DNA of 64,000 bases from Ananas comosus (GCF_001540865.1 NC_033642.1:1591995-1655994), one strand, 5' to 3'. Numbered from the stretch's first letter, positions 1 to 13,349 are shown. Notes: generated by a model not told the origin, from the sequence alone. Translations and numbers: made by a program.

Positions 1-2122
1 GCTTCTGGTGTTACAAACCTGCTTAAACTCTCCTCTTTCTTGTAAGTGCGGCTATAGATGTCTTAATTTTCATCCACTTAAATAAAGCGTTGACTTTTAG
101 GTATTACCAGGTTTGAGAGTCAATTTGAAATTGTTTCTTTTGCCTTCAAGAGAAAGCACTAGAGAGGGGCTGCTATGTGTATTGAGAAGAGCTTATTACA
201 GTGCAGAGAAGGAATAGGCCAAATTACAAAACCCTCCACTTTAGCCTATGTCTTAATTAATCGTTGCCTAAAAATATTGCATCATTTCAGCCCTGTAGTT
301 TACCACTGTCCTAGCAAGTACCAAAAATTTGGGATGGTTGTTGAATTTGGATGCAAAACTTCACCGGACTGAGTTTGCATATTCGTTTTATATCCAGCAT
401 CTAAGTTGCAAGTTGCAACTTACAAAAACATAAAATAAAACTAGATAAAAGAGGTCCTCTCCTTTACCAAAGCTTCCAAATTTGGCAGTTTATTTGGCAA
501 TTGATTCAGTCTATGTGATTCTACTCCGCTGAATATAAGTAATGCCATCTGCTAATTTTCGTCAAGTGTTGCATCCAAATTCCACGAGTCATCTTTAAAA
601 ACTTGGTACTGTTTGAGATGCTGCTGAAGTGTAGGGTTGAAATTGATGCAATTTTTTATGATGGGAGTAATCGATACGCTGTTTGAACTGCAGGGAACTT
701 GTAATGTTGCCTATTTTGTAATTCTGCCAAAGAAACATACAGGAATTTGGATGCTTGAACACTCTAGTTGCATTTTAAAGACGTAGGATATTCCAGTATA
801 ACTTTTTAAAAAATAAATGAACAGATGTTGATATTAGTGAGAATGCTTTGGCAAGAATGTTTGCCATGATGATCAATTATGAGTCCGGAGTCCGATGCAG
901 CTTATTTATATCTTGCGTGCATACTTTCTTAAAAATGCTTTTACTACAGTTTGTTATAATAAAAATGCTTTTACTATAGTTTGTTATAAAACACCGACCA
1001 ATTACTGTTCTTGCCCATCCATTTACAATGTATTTGGTATAATGCATGCATAAACTTGAGTGTTCTTCTTATATTTTGTATTCTTTTGGCATTTTGTATT
1101 TTAGATCATGTTGAACAAGGGCTTCACTTGTTATGATCAATGACGGTATCTGGTGGATTATCTTTTTCCTCGGGAGCAGGCTTGACTCATGACAACTGCC
1201 TCTCGTGTCCGGAAGGTAGGTATGGTCATAAAGAGTGGCGACTTCTTTTGAATACCTCATGTTGAATTGCAAGGATTTCTCATATAAATGATTTTAATTG
1301 GTTTCAACGGGCTGAGTTGCCTAAGAGAGTCACTTTTGATGGCCACTTTCATTAAATTGCTTGTTTGTCCAAAAATCACCTTACAGGAAGTCAAGATCCA
1401 ATGGTTAAATCAATGGATCTGTTGTTTAGTTACCTTAATGAAAGTTACCCTAGAGGAAGTTGTCAATTCGGCCAGTTTCATTTGATTGTTTGTCTGAAAG
1501 GCACTATAGAGGAAGTCAAGATCCAATGGTTACATTAGTGGATCTAATACTGTATCAGTTGTTTTATGGTTTTGATTCAGCATTAAGTGACTTCGGATCA
1601 ATTGAGGGGAAAGTATAGAGTAGGGCAGTTTCACTAGTTTGGCCCATTTTCACTAGACCAAACACCAGGAACTTTTGAGTTGTGCCAAAACTCAAGTTCA
1701 CCCCATTCACTTACATTAAATCAAATACACCCCTTAATGTTGTTTATTCTCTCTCAATAACTCGTGGCAATTGTACCGTCGATTTACATATTCTGGAGGC
1801 ATCTTAAACGACATTACTTGCTTTTTCTTCAAAATCTTCTGATAAATACTAGCAAATTAAGGTGGAAACACAAAGGGACATGATCCTGCAAGGATGAACA
1901 AACTCCACAATCCTGTCCTTTCTGCTCTTTGCCAAATGGATCTGGGCAAACACTGACTCTTATTCTTTTTTTATCTTCGTGTTTTCTTGTCTAGTATTGT
2001 ATTCCTAAATATCCATCGAATCTCCTCTATCTGAAGCTTGTTTTAATAGTTGCGGTTTTCACTAAACTGTTATTAAGGATGACAAACAGCATCATTTAAC
2101 TTTTTGGCATATCTATATGCAG
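1..2122. other. Flank with no confident gene; possible exon end at 1-41
   Basis: No convincing gene is visible. Bases 1-41 are open in frame 1 and end at a good donor (GTAAGT at 42), so they could be the end of an internal exon whose gene starts outside the window. A short open stretch near 1150-1215 is followed by a GTAGGT donor, but I see no clear acceptor. Between about 1340 and 1550 a phrase containing 'GAAGTCAAGATCCAATGG' occurs twice, which suggests a decayed local duplication. Confidence 0.3.
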
Positions 2123-2391
2123 TGAAAATAGATTATGTTGCAAAAAGGAACTCCTAAAAGGACTCGGCTGGGAAATCACATCATCCAGATCTTGGATATA
2201 CATTTGTAATATCGGTGTTCGTCACTTTAATCCTATCAGGTAAGTTTCAAGTTGGTTATTTTGCTGTGAAATGTTTCATGCAATCTAAAATGTGACATTG
2301 AGCGCTCTTTATGGAAACTATTCTGCGCATTGTCTTATTACAGTTACGCAGGTCTCATAATGGAAAATATAGCTTTGATGATCTTTTGTAA
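2123..2391 (+). CDS. Possible last two exons of an unidentified gene (partial)
   Basis: Two exon-like segments join in frame. 2123-2239 follows a TATATGCAG acceptor and ends at a strong donor (ATCAG/GTAAGT). It encodes about 38 residues including KGLGWEITSSRSWIYICN. 2352-2391 follows a GCAG acceptor and ends RSHNGKYSFDDLL, stop at 2389-2391. The phase also fits the open segment at 1-41, if no exon lies between. I do not recognise the product. The hydrophilic C-terminus and clean splice signals favour a real gene end, but both segments are short enough to be open by chance. The alternative is intergenic sequence with fortuitous splice sites. Confidence 0.3.
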
Positions 2392-3591
2392 GAGAAGCGG
2401 ATAGGTCGGATAGTTGTGGTGGCATCGAATTAGAAGTATGGATAAGATGCTGAATTATAGAGAATGAAGCTCACAATACAAGTGAGAACACAGAGCGCCC
2501 GAACTCTATTCCTCGGTGAATTCGGATTCCCGGACCGTCCATCTTCGTTCCTTTGAGAAGTTTCAATGAGAAGTGGAGGCGAGCTGATTCGAGAGAGATT
2601 TTGGGCCGAAAAGAAAAGCTGCTTTTCTCTGTTTATGTAGTGTTGTGTCACTTGTGATTTGGAAAAAACAGCTTCATTAAGAATGAACCGAAACATTGTT
2701 GTCTTTGCTTGGATGCTGGTCGGCCAGATATATTTGCTTGGGATGTGTATATAAAATGTAGGTATACCAATAGTGACTAGCAGAGTTACAGTATCTGTTA
2801 GTCTTATTAAAATGTTAAGAAAGAAGAATCTATATTAGTGTCACAAATCCTTTATATTTTTTCTGCCATGTTACGTGATTTTGATTATTGTCAAATAAAA
2901 TTCATTAATTTATTAAAATTTACGTTAAAACTATATATATAATATATTTTGTACAGAGTGCATCTCGCGCACGCCTTTATACTAGTGTATATATATACAA
3001 AAAAGGAGAGAGGAATTGTTACTAATACATTTAACCTATGGAGGAGCATTTAGTTTAAACATTTGTATGGTTATATATATGCATTATTTTATAATAAATT
3101 AAAATATATTGTAATATACAATAATAATAATTTTATAATAGTAATAATATAATGATGATTACCATAGTATATAGCAACTATTAGTGCTATTATATTATTA
3201 GTTAAGAATCTGCGCTTCATAACGGATCATAGTAAAGAAATTATTACATAAATAAAAATATTTTATATATTAGAGATTTTTAAAGTTGTAAGTCTTTAAC
3301 AAAACAGCTCATTATTTTGAAACCAAATCCAAAAAACATGCATGATTAGCACATGTATTAATTGTCCATAAAGTCAATCACATCACCTCAAAGTTTGAAA
3401 TCCAAAAAAAAAAAACATGATTAATATGTAGAGTTGGTCTTCTATGAATCTGCAAAGTCAAGAGTTAAAAAGGAAGGAAATTAGAGTTTATGGTAAAGAG
3501 TATCATTGGAGTGAAGTAGTTGTAGGAAAATCACCCAAGTCGTTTTCTGCTCCGTTCCTCCACACTTGTAGATAGTTCTATCTTATTAGGT

Positions 3592-3838
3592 ACAGTTTGT
3601 TGGGTATAAGTAAGACTACTATTACAGGGATAGGTACAAGTATGTGGATAAAAAATAGTGTTTTGATGAAAATTGGGTTGTTTCCGAGGATAAGAACAAT
3701 TTTAGGTAGTTTTATATATGAAATTGGAGGTGTTGGTGGGAATAACCGAGAACTACTATTCTCGGGTAAAAAATTAGCGTTTGGATATAAAGGGGGATTA
3801 AGGGCCTATTCCTATCCCTATCTCTGAACCAAACGCTG
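3592..3838. mobile_element. Small MITE-like element
   Basis: The ends form an imperfect terminal inverted repeat: ACAGTTTGTTGG on the left, and AACCAAACGCTGT on the right, whose complement begins ACAGCGTTTGG. Internal sequence near both ends is similar ('GGGATAGG' and 'CCTATCCC'). No coding capacity. No clear target duplication was found, so superfamily and exact ends are uncertain. Confidence 0.4.
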
Positions 3839-5376
3839 TCTTTAGAAAACCTGGTAAAAACTATTCCAGCACATTAGCAACCTAAGTATAGCATTCTTTT
3901 GTGCAAAGCATGTAGAGGGGAGAAGTAACCACACCTGGAATGAGTTATCTTAGGTTAGAGATGCTTCTCCAAATATGTCATTCTTAGTACAAAAACATGA
4001 GTCCCCATCATCTTATTCTACCTAATAAAAAGTCCATGTTTACCTATTGATGCTTAATGTCATCATGTATACCATAAAAATGTTTATAACCTACTTTACA
4101 AATAGGTGTAATTGTACAGCAGAGCCCCTCATCTTATCCTTTTTATTAACATTCTCTTAGTTTCCCATTTTTGTAAATCGAAGCCACTAAACTACGAACT
4201 TCCTAGAAATTTAAAAAAAATAATGCGATGGAAAACACTTTTTGACAACTATGATATCAAAGAGCCAATTTGCAATGAATATTCTGGGAATATTCATATC
4301 ATCTCCGGTATCATCTCCGGTCGCGATCGAAGTTGTAACAATCAAAACAGAGAAAAGCTTTTTGAGTTATGGAGATTACTTGCTTACTCTGCAATATGCT
4401 CTAATTTGTTTCAAATAACGCAAATCTTGTGATGTTTTCCTACATAGAGCTGAGAACATGCAGCAAATAGCATAATTCAGGATTTTCAAACATTCCATGC
4501 CCAAATGGAACTGCTAAGAACCTAGAAATTAAATTAAGTAATCCATTACTTAACTGATCATATAACCTAAAGTCAACAACCACAGAAAAGGAAAGCAAGG
4601 TAGCAAATTACAAATTTTCACCATCTCGTAGTCAAATCAACTTCTAATAACCCAAAAAATTGAAATTCAGCTGTACCCATCACTTAATTACAATAGAAAT
4701 CAAAATTAAAAATAAGCCCTAAAAAGCACACTCAGGTAGCAAAATATAGAATTTTCACGCAAAATAACAACCCGCGAAAATGAAAAATTTAGTTAAATCC
4801 GTCACTAAATTTGATCAAAGAATACATATAAATCAAAGCAAAGAATACAGAAGATGATAATAATATGATCAGTCAAACATCTCTAAAACATCCGTAATCT
4901 TCAAACAAATCCGTTAATAAATGATTATTCTCAAACGCACAGAGCATACTTCATATCAGCATTTAGACTTATCTGTCAATTTGATCAATGAGATAACTCA
5001 GCAATAAATGATAAACGAAATAAGATTTTCATTAAAAACCTTCGTTGCATCAATCTAGTTCATATCTCACTATTTCCAACATCTTGTTGGTCGCAAACAC
5101 CAAAATAATATGTTTTTATGATATGTAGACCAATTAGTACAGTGATTGACAGTAAATGCCTAGGAAAAAATGGTGTGGAAAAATCAATGGCATTAAAGTA
5201 AGCATAAAGCAGCAAGTTATAAGACATATCCAAACCAAACATTCCATAAAAGTGGTCTCGACTTCTTTCTACCCAACATCTCACAATGTTGCAAATAGCT
5301 CATGCCGAAAGAATCAAATAAAGAAAAAATAGCAAGTAATGAATTTAATTTACAATAATTATCTAAAAATAATCTC

Positions 5377-5462
5377 TAATATTATTTTTTATTATCCTAA
5401 CTCAAATACCAAATAAATTAATATTATTTTTATTATCCTAAACTCAAATACCAAATAAATTA
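5377..5462. repeat. Tandem duplication, about 43 bp x 2
   Basis: The phrase TTATTATCCTAA(A)CTCAAATACCAAATAAATTAATAT is present twice head to tail with one inserted A. It is non-coding and AT-rich. Confidence 0.75.
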
Positions 5463-6540
5463 ATATAGTACGTACATACCACCAAAATATACCTTTGGCA
5501 GACGAAGGCTCATAATTGTAGGATCCAGTCTTACTAAAACTAAAATAAATATTGGTATGTTGAGAATGTTATTTGAGGAATTAGTGCTGGTTGTAGCGAA
5601 ATTAAAATCTATGTCTGCTTTTCAAGACAGCATATGATATGTAAATATCACACCTTTATATATTATTTTTATAAATATATAAGTATGTAATAATATTATT
5701 TATTTTACAGTAAACAATTGAGTCGACAACTTTATCGCATATAATTTTTGACAGAAAAGTGACCATATGGAGTATCTTGCTGTATCAATTTCGTTATTAC
5801 TGCAGAATAGTAGTTTCACGGTAAAATTAAATAATATTATTTTTAGTATTATGTGGAATTTGGATGGTTATGAAGGTTTATTGGCTAAGATGAAGGGGGC
5901 ATACAATAATAATTCAATTGTTGACTTTCTGAGATTTATTTTGGCCACATATAATCACTTTGAGTAGAACCGTTATGATTATATTAAGATGCTAAGACTT
6001 AACTTTTTCTTATTATTCATCAATATACTTTATTATTTTTAATATCTAATGATATGCATTTCGAAAAAAAATAGAATATCAATTAGCTAATCTATATGAG
6101 TATATATAGTAAGATATCCTGAATTATATTATTAAATAAATTAAATAAAAAAATATATGAGATGGAACTCTAAATTTACATTACATTATTTTTTTTTCTT
6201 AAGTTGGATATTATATTATTGAAATAATGTTTGATAGTGCTTTTACAATGTGAGTATTGCGTTTGCCTATTATATTAATAAAATATTTCACTAACATATT
6301 TTACTTATAATTATATATATGAAAATATTGTACATAACATAATTTATTATTATATTTATTTATTTTAATTTATGCAAAATTAGCACACTTTTATTACTTT
6401 ATATTTTATTAATTGTAGCTTTGAAAAAAAATTACAGTGTGCCAATAACAAATGTATCATGCTGCGATCTACAAGTGAACAATCAGTGAACATAAGAGAT
6501 AGTGTGTACTGTTATTTATGAGATAGGTTGTTTTGAAAAA

Positions 6541-7345
6541 GGTTAGTGTTTGCAGATTTTGTTTTGAAGTTTGAATTCTTGTCTTTTTGTTTGTTCGTCA
6601 TTCTTCAATGTAACTGCTACTGCAAGAGGTCTATGCAAGCGTGGCCACTGAAATTGAAGAGAGTATCCAATGCATGCAGAAAATATTATTGAAAGATGCC
6701 AGTGAGAAATGTCGCACTAAATTTTTTGTGAGTCATCTCTCTATGTCAGAAAATTTTTAACTTATTATTCTTCTGGCTTCTTGGACTGAATCTGTTTATT
6801 TATCACTTTTAAAGCTCAAGAAACTGAGACTGCATCGACCGTCAGTAAGTCGATAGAAAATTTGCATTCTGTTGAAATTGTGGCGCGTGGACATGACACC
6901 CGTACTGTAATTATATTTCTTCCATTGAATATTACTCTCGTTTATTTTTTGCAAAGCAACTTTGTTTTCTATGGACAACTAATTATGTTGATAGAGTCTA
7001 GCGAAAGGCGCAATGAACAAATTAAGAAATATTGTTTAACATCTTATTTAATATTTCTATCGTTTCTGGAACTCTCGTTCGTTTGTTTGTAGTGGCGCAA
7101 TGAAGTATCATGACTTTTGCGTAGTTACCTCGAGCTAAGATGTTGGTAAGCAAAGAAACTGGGTATCCTACCAAAGGTAATGGATTTTTAAAATAATGCA
7201 TGTGAATATATGCATATGCCATGCGAGATATATGATATGCATGCGTATGTGGCGGATGCTCTTGATTATCGTATGTTTAAGACCTCGAACTAAATGTGCT
7301 CTTTTATTGGCAGGAGCTCAGGGCCTGTTTAAGAGCTACCGGCGG
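6541..7345 (+). pseudogene. Decayed multi-exon gene fragment, copy 1
   Basis: This segment is collinear with 13893-14690 over most of its length. It carries the same exon-like blocks and splice-like signals, but with base indels that break the frame: the block near 6625 has lost the frame that copy 2 keeps, and the block near 7092-7175 contains a stop and an insertion. It ends in the block corresponding to ELQGLLQELY. Related AT-rich sequence upstream from about 6250 also matches copy 2 (13830-13890). The parent gene was not recognised. A duplicated pseudogene or a fragment captured by a transposon fits best. Confidence 0.5.
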
Positions 7346-9236
7346 AGCGGAGATTGAAAGCAGCAGAAGGCTTGCTTTTCTCGTTTTTGTTTTTTTGGTT
7401 AGTTTCTGCTTGTGGAAATATGGTAATACATTAAAAGACAAATAGTAAATACATAAAAGAACTAAAAAATTTTGAGTACAAACAAATAAAAGTATAGCAG
7501 TTAATTCAACAACATGCAGGAGTTCCATTAGATAACAATAAAATTGAGTTGTAGAAGCTGAGGAAAGAGTGCAAGAGTGGCTGAAAGAAAAAATAATAGT
7601 CAGTAAAAAATTAAAAGAAAGAATGAAATAGAGACTTATAGAAAAAGTTGATTAAGAAATAATTACTAACCTGCCTGTCCTCAAAAAATAATGCGATTGC
7701 ATGTACAAAAAATCAAGTGAAGCAGCAGCACTTGCAAAAATAATTAGAATATATAAGTGTCAGAACTTAATAGTCAAATAATTTAACAGGAATAGTAAGA
7801 AAACACCATCACAACAATAAATAAAAATAATATACAGAACCACACTGGTTGCAAATATTTCGCAATTTTCATCCTAGTTAATTTACTTTGTAAAATATGA
7901 GTTTAGCGATAGATAAGTTTAAAGGGTGACAGGTTAGGCGCGGACACAAATCCATAACAAACCTCATAATTTAGGTTAAACTGACAGTATTTCGTACAAA
8001 AGTCCAAATATAAGAAATACTTGACATGTCGACAAAAAGGAAATAGAATTTAATTCAGAAAGTATACCTGCCTAAATGTCAGGAAATACCTCCACGTGCA
8101 CTAAAGAAAACCTGATTTGTCCAAAATTGAACAGGAGAACTGGAGGGATAGATCTGACTGTTAACATTGAGTTTATGTTTCTAGTGTCCATAGACAGGCA
8201 TTAAGACTCTGAGCTAGCTGGCATCATGTCCGTGTGAATCCATCTCAATACCATTGCATTTAATACAAATTCCATTATAGCATAATGTGCCTTGTTCTTT
8301 GGATTGAGATAGCAACTCCTCGAGGATTATTCATAAACAGTACACTTGAAGGAATTCAATTAACAGTTTATTGGCAAAAGGTGACGACTGATAACGAGTT
8401 TTGCTAACATTTGCAAGAGAGGATGGGTTGAAGTGCAACTTGGTGAGACTCATGTGATGCGGCTATGTGACTGCTCATGTGGTGCAACCATATCGAGACA
8501 GGCCTAATGAAGGGACACTTGCTATCTTTACTGAGTTCTCTCCCATGGCTGATCCCTCTTATTGAGAAGGCGTCCGAAAGTATTCGTATACAAAAGAAGG
8601 AAAAGAATGAATTAGAACTAATAGTAAAACTCCAATATCTTTTCCAATCCACATATAACAGTAGATGAAAATAGTAGCAAAAGATCAAGTGAAGCAGCAA
8701 TTCGAAAAATTGATTATAAAAAAAAAAACATCATCAGCAACAATCGAAAAGATATAAACGTGAAATAAAATGAAGAAGGCAGCCATAAGGTTAAGTAGAA
8801 AGCTAGAGAAATATCAGCAAAGACTTGTAGTAGAAAAGCGATACAGAAAAAAAAAAGAAAAATGCAAACGCTAAACTAATGTAAAATACACATCATAAGG
8901 AGTATAAGCAGTAGTAGTAGAAATTTGAGCAAATCGACAAGATCAACATGTAGTTAAATTTTTCCTATTTTTAACTATAGGCTCAGATATTAAATGAGGC
9001 ATTATCAATAGTCGCACAAATAGATTTTTCTCATTTCAGAAGTCTTCGAAGAAAAAAGGTGCCGCATATAGTTATATGTTCTCAATAGTTTATGTATTTC
9101 TTGCCTGGGGTAATCACTGTTGCATTTTATTTAGTAACTGCATCCTAGTTGAACCGCAAAGCCAGCAGAGAAATAGAGTTTTTTTTGCCGCAAGATAAAT
9201 TTTTACAGAGCATATTATATAGCAGTAAAAAGGGAC
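7346..9236. other. AT-rich repeat-like region, no gene seen
   Basis: No intact gene is visible. A phrase containing 'CAAGTGAAGCAGCA' occurs near 7715 and again near 8680, suggesting duplicated repeat material. The short open frames around 8404-8700 have no recognisable motif. Confidence 0.5.
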
Positions 9237-9760
9237 GGCGGAGAATGAATTCCGAACCATTTTTCGTGACCGGAGGGAAATGAATAAGCGTAACGGAAGC
9301 GTCGCTAATGGGAAACGGCGCGACCGAAAAGGAGCTGACCAATGAACTAGGCCCAACATCTCCGTCCAGAGAGGAAGCAAGGAGTCGGAGCGGCATCTAG
9401 GGGGCGAACAAAACGAGTGTCGCTAACGGAACGGTGCGACGGGAAGAAGGCCCGACCATGAAGCTCAGCCGCATCATTCGGTCAGAGGGCACAGGAGTCA
9501 GAGAGGGCAATCCTAAAGGGGCGAAGCGAAGGACGCCGAGATGTGGAAGATGAAGTTAATTAGAAAGCAAAGAAAATTAAGTTGGAAGCAGAGTAGGTAG
9601 GTAAAAGGAATTTGGTTGGGTGGGCGCCCACCCACTTATTAATTTAATAGAAGTATTAAGATGCAAGGTAGGGCTAAAAAGATTAAAATTAAGCTAATGT
9701 TGGCACGTGGGACAAAGAGAACGGAATTTCATAAGGGTTAGAAGACTTATTAGGCAAGCA
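9237..9760. repeat. GC-rich dispersed repeat, copy 1
   Basis: This block matches 13350-13830 in the same orientation, with substitutions and small indels. Shared phrases include CGTGACCGGAGGGAA, AACGGCGCGACC, GTCGGAGCGGCATCTAGGGG and, at the right end, GTTGGGTGGG...CCCACCCACT and AGCTAATGTTG.CACGTGG. Within it a unit of about 120 bp (GTCGCTAA...CATCTAGGGG) is tandemly duplicated in diverged form. The high GC content contrasts with the surrounding AT-rich DNA. It may be a decayed first exon or part of a larger transposon. Confidence 0.6.
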
Positions 9761-10439
9761 GCATATATATGTTTTGCTTACATCAACTTGTAAGTGAAAT
9801 CCTTGTTGCAACGGCTTGCATAACTGCCACCCAAGTTGCCTTACATATATATACTCTTTTCATATTAATCATAAAAAGATTATTCAATTTTGTCATCAAA
9901 TCGCCAAATACAACAAATAAATAAACTTAATATTACGGTTCCTAGAACTTATTAGAAGTATGCTGAAATAAATCACAGATAGTAAACATAATAGAGAAGC
10001 AACAACAAAATAAAAAGGAACTGCGCTCAAGATGTGATAAGAGGAATGTTCAAGTAAAATATACACTTATACTATATAAATATATATAGATAACATCTTT
10101 GTTATCAGAACTACAACATTAATTAAATATATATACTGTAGAAAATCGGAGTAAAAGATAAGAAAATCAAAAATTTTGAAAACCATGAAAATACAACATA
10201 TCAGATAAGGAGTTATTTTTTGTAAAAAATATTTTAAGAAAAACATGCAAACTATGGCATTTTCATAAAAATAAATTTCGTATGAAAAGCAGTAGGGCAA
10301 TATCTGCAAAGGAAAAAGGATATAATTATAAAGTTTAGGCCACTGTTCTATTGGTCAACTTTATTGAACTGCTTTAAAAAGAAGAATTTGTTTACTCTCA
10401 GTCTCCGCTTTATTATGATCGTAAAAATTGTTATCAAAC

Positions 10440-11826
10440 ATATGTAGCATTAACAGAAATTTGATCTATTGTTAAAGTTTCGAAACAACATAAGTGAATT
10501 CACACAAATATAAAATACTATGAAGCATCCCATGTAGAAAATTCGCATCAAGGAATTCATCTTGAATTTGTAGTTGTTAAAGTCGAAAAACAGAGTGTAT
10601 TGGCAAATGCTTGTCAGCTTCTGATTCATGAGGTTAGACATAAGTGTTTACATGTGGTAGAATACACCATGCATGCATTTATGGATCTGGCTACTCAGGT
10701 TCTGCTTCAAGAGGTTAGACATGAGTAGTAAAACATGATAGAAGACGACACGCATGAATTTATTCTACAACATAAGCACATAAATTTAGTTTATTTCCTA
10801 ACATTTTTTTAAGATTAGATATAAACAAACGAAAAATATAGACAAAAGAATAATAGGGATGAACTAATATGTATAAAAACTTTCTGCTTTAACTTCATTA
10901 AAAAATATATATATGCAAAACTAAAATTAATTCGATTGATATTTGAGGCTTGTGTATATGCATGATTTTATTTTTTTCGATCGAAGAGAAATTCGCAGAG
11001 CTCTCTCTCTGAATTTTAGAATTTATCCCAAAGAAAGGAACATGCTTGTTTTGGCAATTGCTTGTCAGATTATGCTTTGAGAGGTTGGACATAAGTGTAC
11101 ACATAATAGAACACAACATGCATGCATTTAAGGGTACATTTGACTGCTCAGGTTTTGTTTCGAGAGGTTATACATGAGTATTAACACATGATGGAAGACG
11201 ACAAATATGAATTTACTGTACAGCATAAGCATACAAATCTAGTTATTTCCTAGCAGTTTTATGAAGATTATATATAAACTGTTGGCATTCGGTTAAATCG
11301 AATCGGGTACGCCCATAAGCGGGTTCGATCCGACGGATATTATGTTATCTAATTGGATTAGGATTAATCTCGCTTTCAAATTGAAAAGCTAATTAGAGAT
11401 AAATCTAATCATATTAGGATAACAAATAATAACCGATTTGGCCTTATCTTTAACGCTATTAGGATTTTGGAATTTCTTATAAATAGACGGGCGATCCCAC
11501 ATAAAACGAACGAACGGAAAAAGAGAGAGAATAAGAAAATAATAGAGAGAAACCACATCCTCCATTGACCTATTATTCTAAGAGGAACTTGAACGGTGGA
11601 TTTGTGATCGTGCTCGTTTGTAGTTCGATCCATCGCGAGTTCGGAACGTGAGAAGATCTAAACAAGGACGATCAAAGGACACGTGAATCAACCTCGACGA
11701 TCCGGGCGTTATAACGTGAATCGCTTCCGCAAAAGGTACGAACGAATACTTCCGCTGCGTTCTACATAAACAAAAGGACAATAAAGACAGAAGGAATAAT
11801 GGGAATGAACTTGTATGCATACATGG
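10440..11826. repeat. Tandemly duplicated AT-rich unit, the second copy split by a solo LTR
   Basis: Two units of roughly 400 bp lie head to tail. Matching landmarks include GAGGTTAGACATAAGTGT (10630; variant at 11083), CATGCATGCATTTA, GATGGAAGACGACA-type phrases, and ATAATAGGGATGAACT (10850) versus ATAATGGGAATGAACT (11796). The second unit is interrupted at 11280-11766 by an LTR. No coding capacity is evident. Confidence 0.7.
11280..11766. mobile_element. Solo LTR (487 bp) with 5-bp target duplication
   Basis: The element starts TGTTGG and ends CTACA (TGT...ACA termini) and is flanked by a perfect direct repeat, TAAAC, at 11275-11279 and 11767-11771. A TATA-like box (TTATAAATAGA) lies near 11478, as expected inside an LTR promoter. 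There is no internal region or second LTR, so it is a solo LTR, normally produced by unequal recombination. The first copy of the surrounding duplicated unit (near 10820) carries the uninterrupted site ATATAAACAAACG. Confidence 0.85.
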
Positions 11827-12966
11827 TCAAGATAATTTAAAAAAAAAAAAGAAAAAAAGAATAAAGGGAGACTCTCAATTTAAAATAGAAAATGTACATG
11901 ATAGACAATAAGCACAACTTGAATAAAGAGCAATGGGTTACATGTGTATAAATAGAAAAATACAAAGCAATGGGTATTAGTTGTAAATGATTGTATACAC
12001 TTCATTACAAAATCATAGTTATGTTTTACTGAAAACTCAAGCACAAAGACAATAATAATAGGCAAAAGAACTCAAGCACATTAACATAATCACAAAAGAG
12101 CAGAGATTTCAAGGCTTATGTTTCACTCCATAAACTTCAAAGTGCGAAGGAGAAAAAACTCGATAAGTATCAAATATAAAGTCTGCATGGCACAATTTTT
12201 AGTAACTGCATAGGATGTCTTATAGAATATTTCTCTCAAAACACAAATTTTAGTAAATGAAACATCTGGTAGCAATTTATTCAAGGGTCTAGTATTATAT
12301 TCCGTTCAGTTTTTTTCTCTGGCCGGTAGAAGTACTATTAAGGGTTATATTACTTGTATGTTGCTTAGGCAGAGGCATCAGTAGGTTAGTTGATAGTCCA
12401 AGGAACATAAAGTATTAATTTTATTTATGTTTAAAATCCAAAAATTATACACTTGTTGGAATCTAAGGATCCAAATTGACAAAATTCAATTGAAACATCT
12501 AAGATAAATGAAATTAAACCAAAAGTTGTAGAACTATTATGGATAAGTATCACTCTTCAATTCAGATGGCCCTCTAACTTAGTTTGCTCTTAGATTGAAT
12601 ATGAAAATGCTGACATAGATGGGTAGGGAGAGAAAAAGCACATTGCCAGCAAACTATATCTTTTTTGGATATGAGAAGAACCATGCAGACAAACTACAGT
12701 GCGAAAACCAGAAGCCTCAAGCAATTACAACTTGAACATAATTCAACTCTGACATCAACAGATTGGCACTATCCAATAAAATTACATTGCAATCAAAAAG
12801 TTCCTACTAAAAAAAAAAAACAACAACAAATCTTCGCAAGTATCAAACTCTGATATTCTAAAAGAAACTAAATACATATATACAATTTATTTTGCAAACA
12901 AATCATATATGAAAGCATTATGATTAACAGCATAACAAATCATATATGAAAACATTATGATTAGCA
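11827..12966. other. AT-rich stretch, no gene seen
   Basis: No gene or transposon end was identified. A 37-bp phrase beginning AACAAATCATATATGAAA is tandemly repeated twice at about 12897-12970. Confidence 0.5.
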
Positions 12967-13131
12967 GCATTAAGATGTAAAAAAAATAGAAGTGTTGTGA
13001 CCTCTTCAACTATATGCCATTTTTATAATTGTGAGGAGCATCAAAAAAGGGATTTTGTTCAAATTTTTTACATTCTACAACCGAATAGCAAAAGAGGAAC
13101 ATCAAAAGAGGGAGCTTTTTCCTTTTCTCAC

Positions 13132-13241
13132 CTCGGAACCGCTCGGCCTCTTGATTGTAATCGAGAAGCTTCTGCTCGATTCGCTTCCCGGAGGTGAAAT
13201 CGAACCCCGCGGAGGTGAAATCGAAGGCCGCGGAGGGCTCG
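13132..13241 (-). pseudogene. Exon-like segment in a repeated block
   Basis: On the minus strand a pyrimidine-rich tract and TTTGGTAG acceptor precede a 110-nt open segment that ends at a GTGAGA donor. It encodes a peptide containing an internal repeat (AFDFTSAGFDFTS) followed by GKRIEQKLLDYNQEAERF. The peptide looks protein-like but I recognise no family. A second, nearly identical copy sits at 15581-15690. The block that contains it (12967-13364) lies beside the GC-rich repeat copy 2. It could be a captured or decayed exon. Confidence 0.3.
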
Positions 13242-13349
13242 CTACCAAATCAGAGATGGAAAAAATCAGAAAGAGAGAAATAGGTTTTTTTTTTTTTTGC
13301 AAATAAAATTTTTACAGAGGTATATTATATAGGCAGCAAGAAGGGACCA

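Larger units (their letters stand above)
2392..6240. other. AT-rich intergenic stretch, no gene seen
   Basis: This stretch is strongly AT-rich and no reading frame in it shows a recognisable domain. The longest open frame (4112-4432, 106 codons) has no family signature and no exon structure. A small transposon-like element (3592-3838) and a short tandem repeat (5377-5462) are listed separately. Confidence 0.6.

Noticed and set aside
4112..4432. 106-codon open frame
   Set aside because: No domain, no homologue recognised, AT-rich composition and no splice structure; probably chance.
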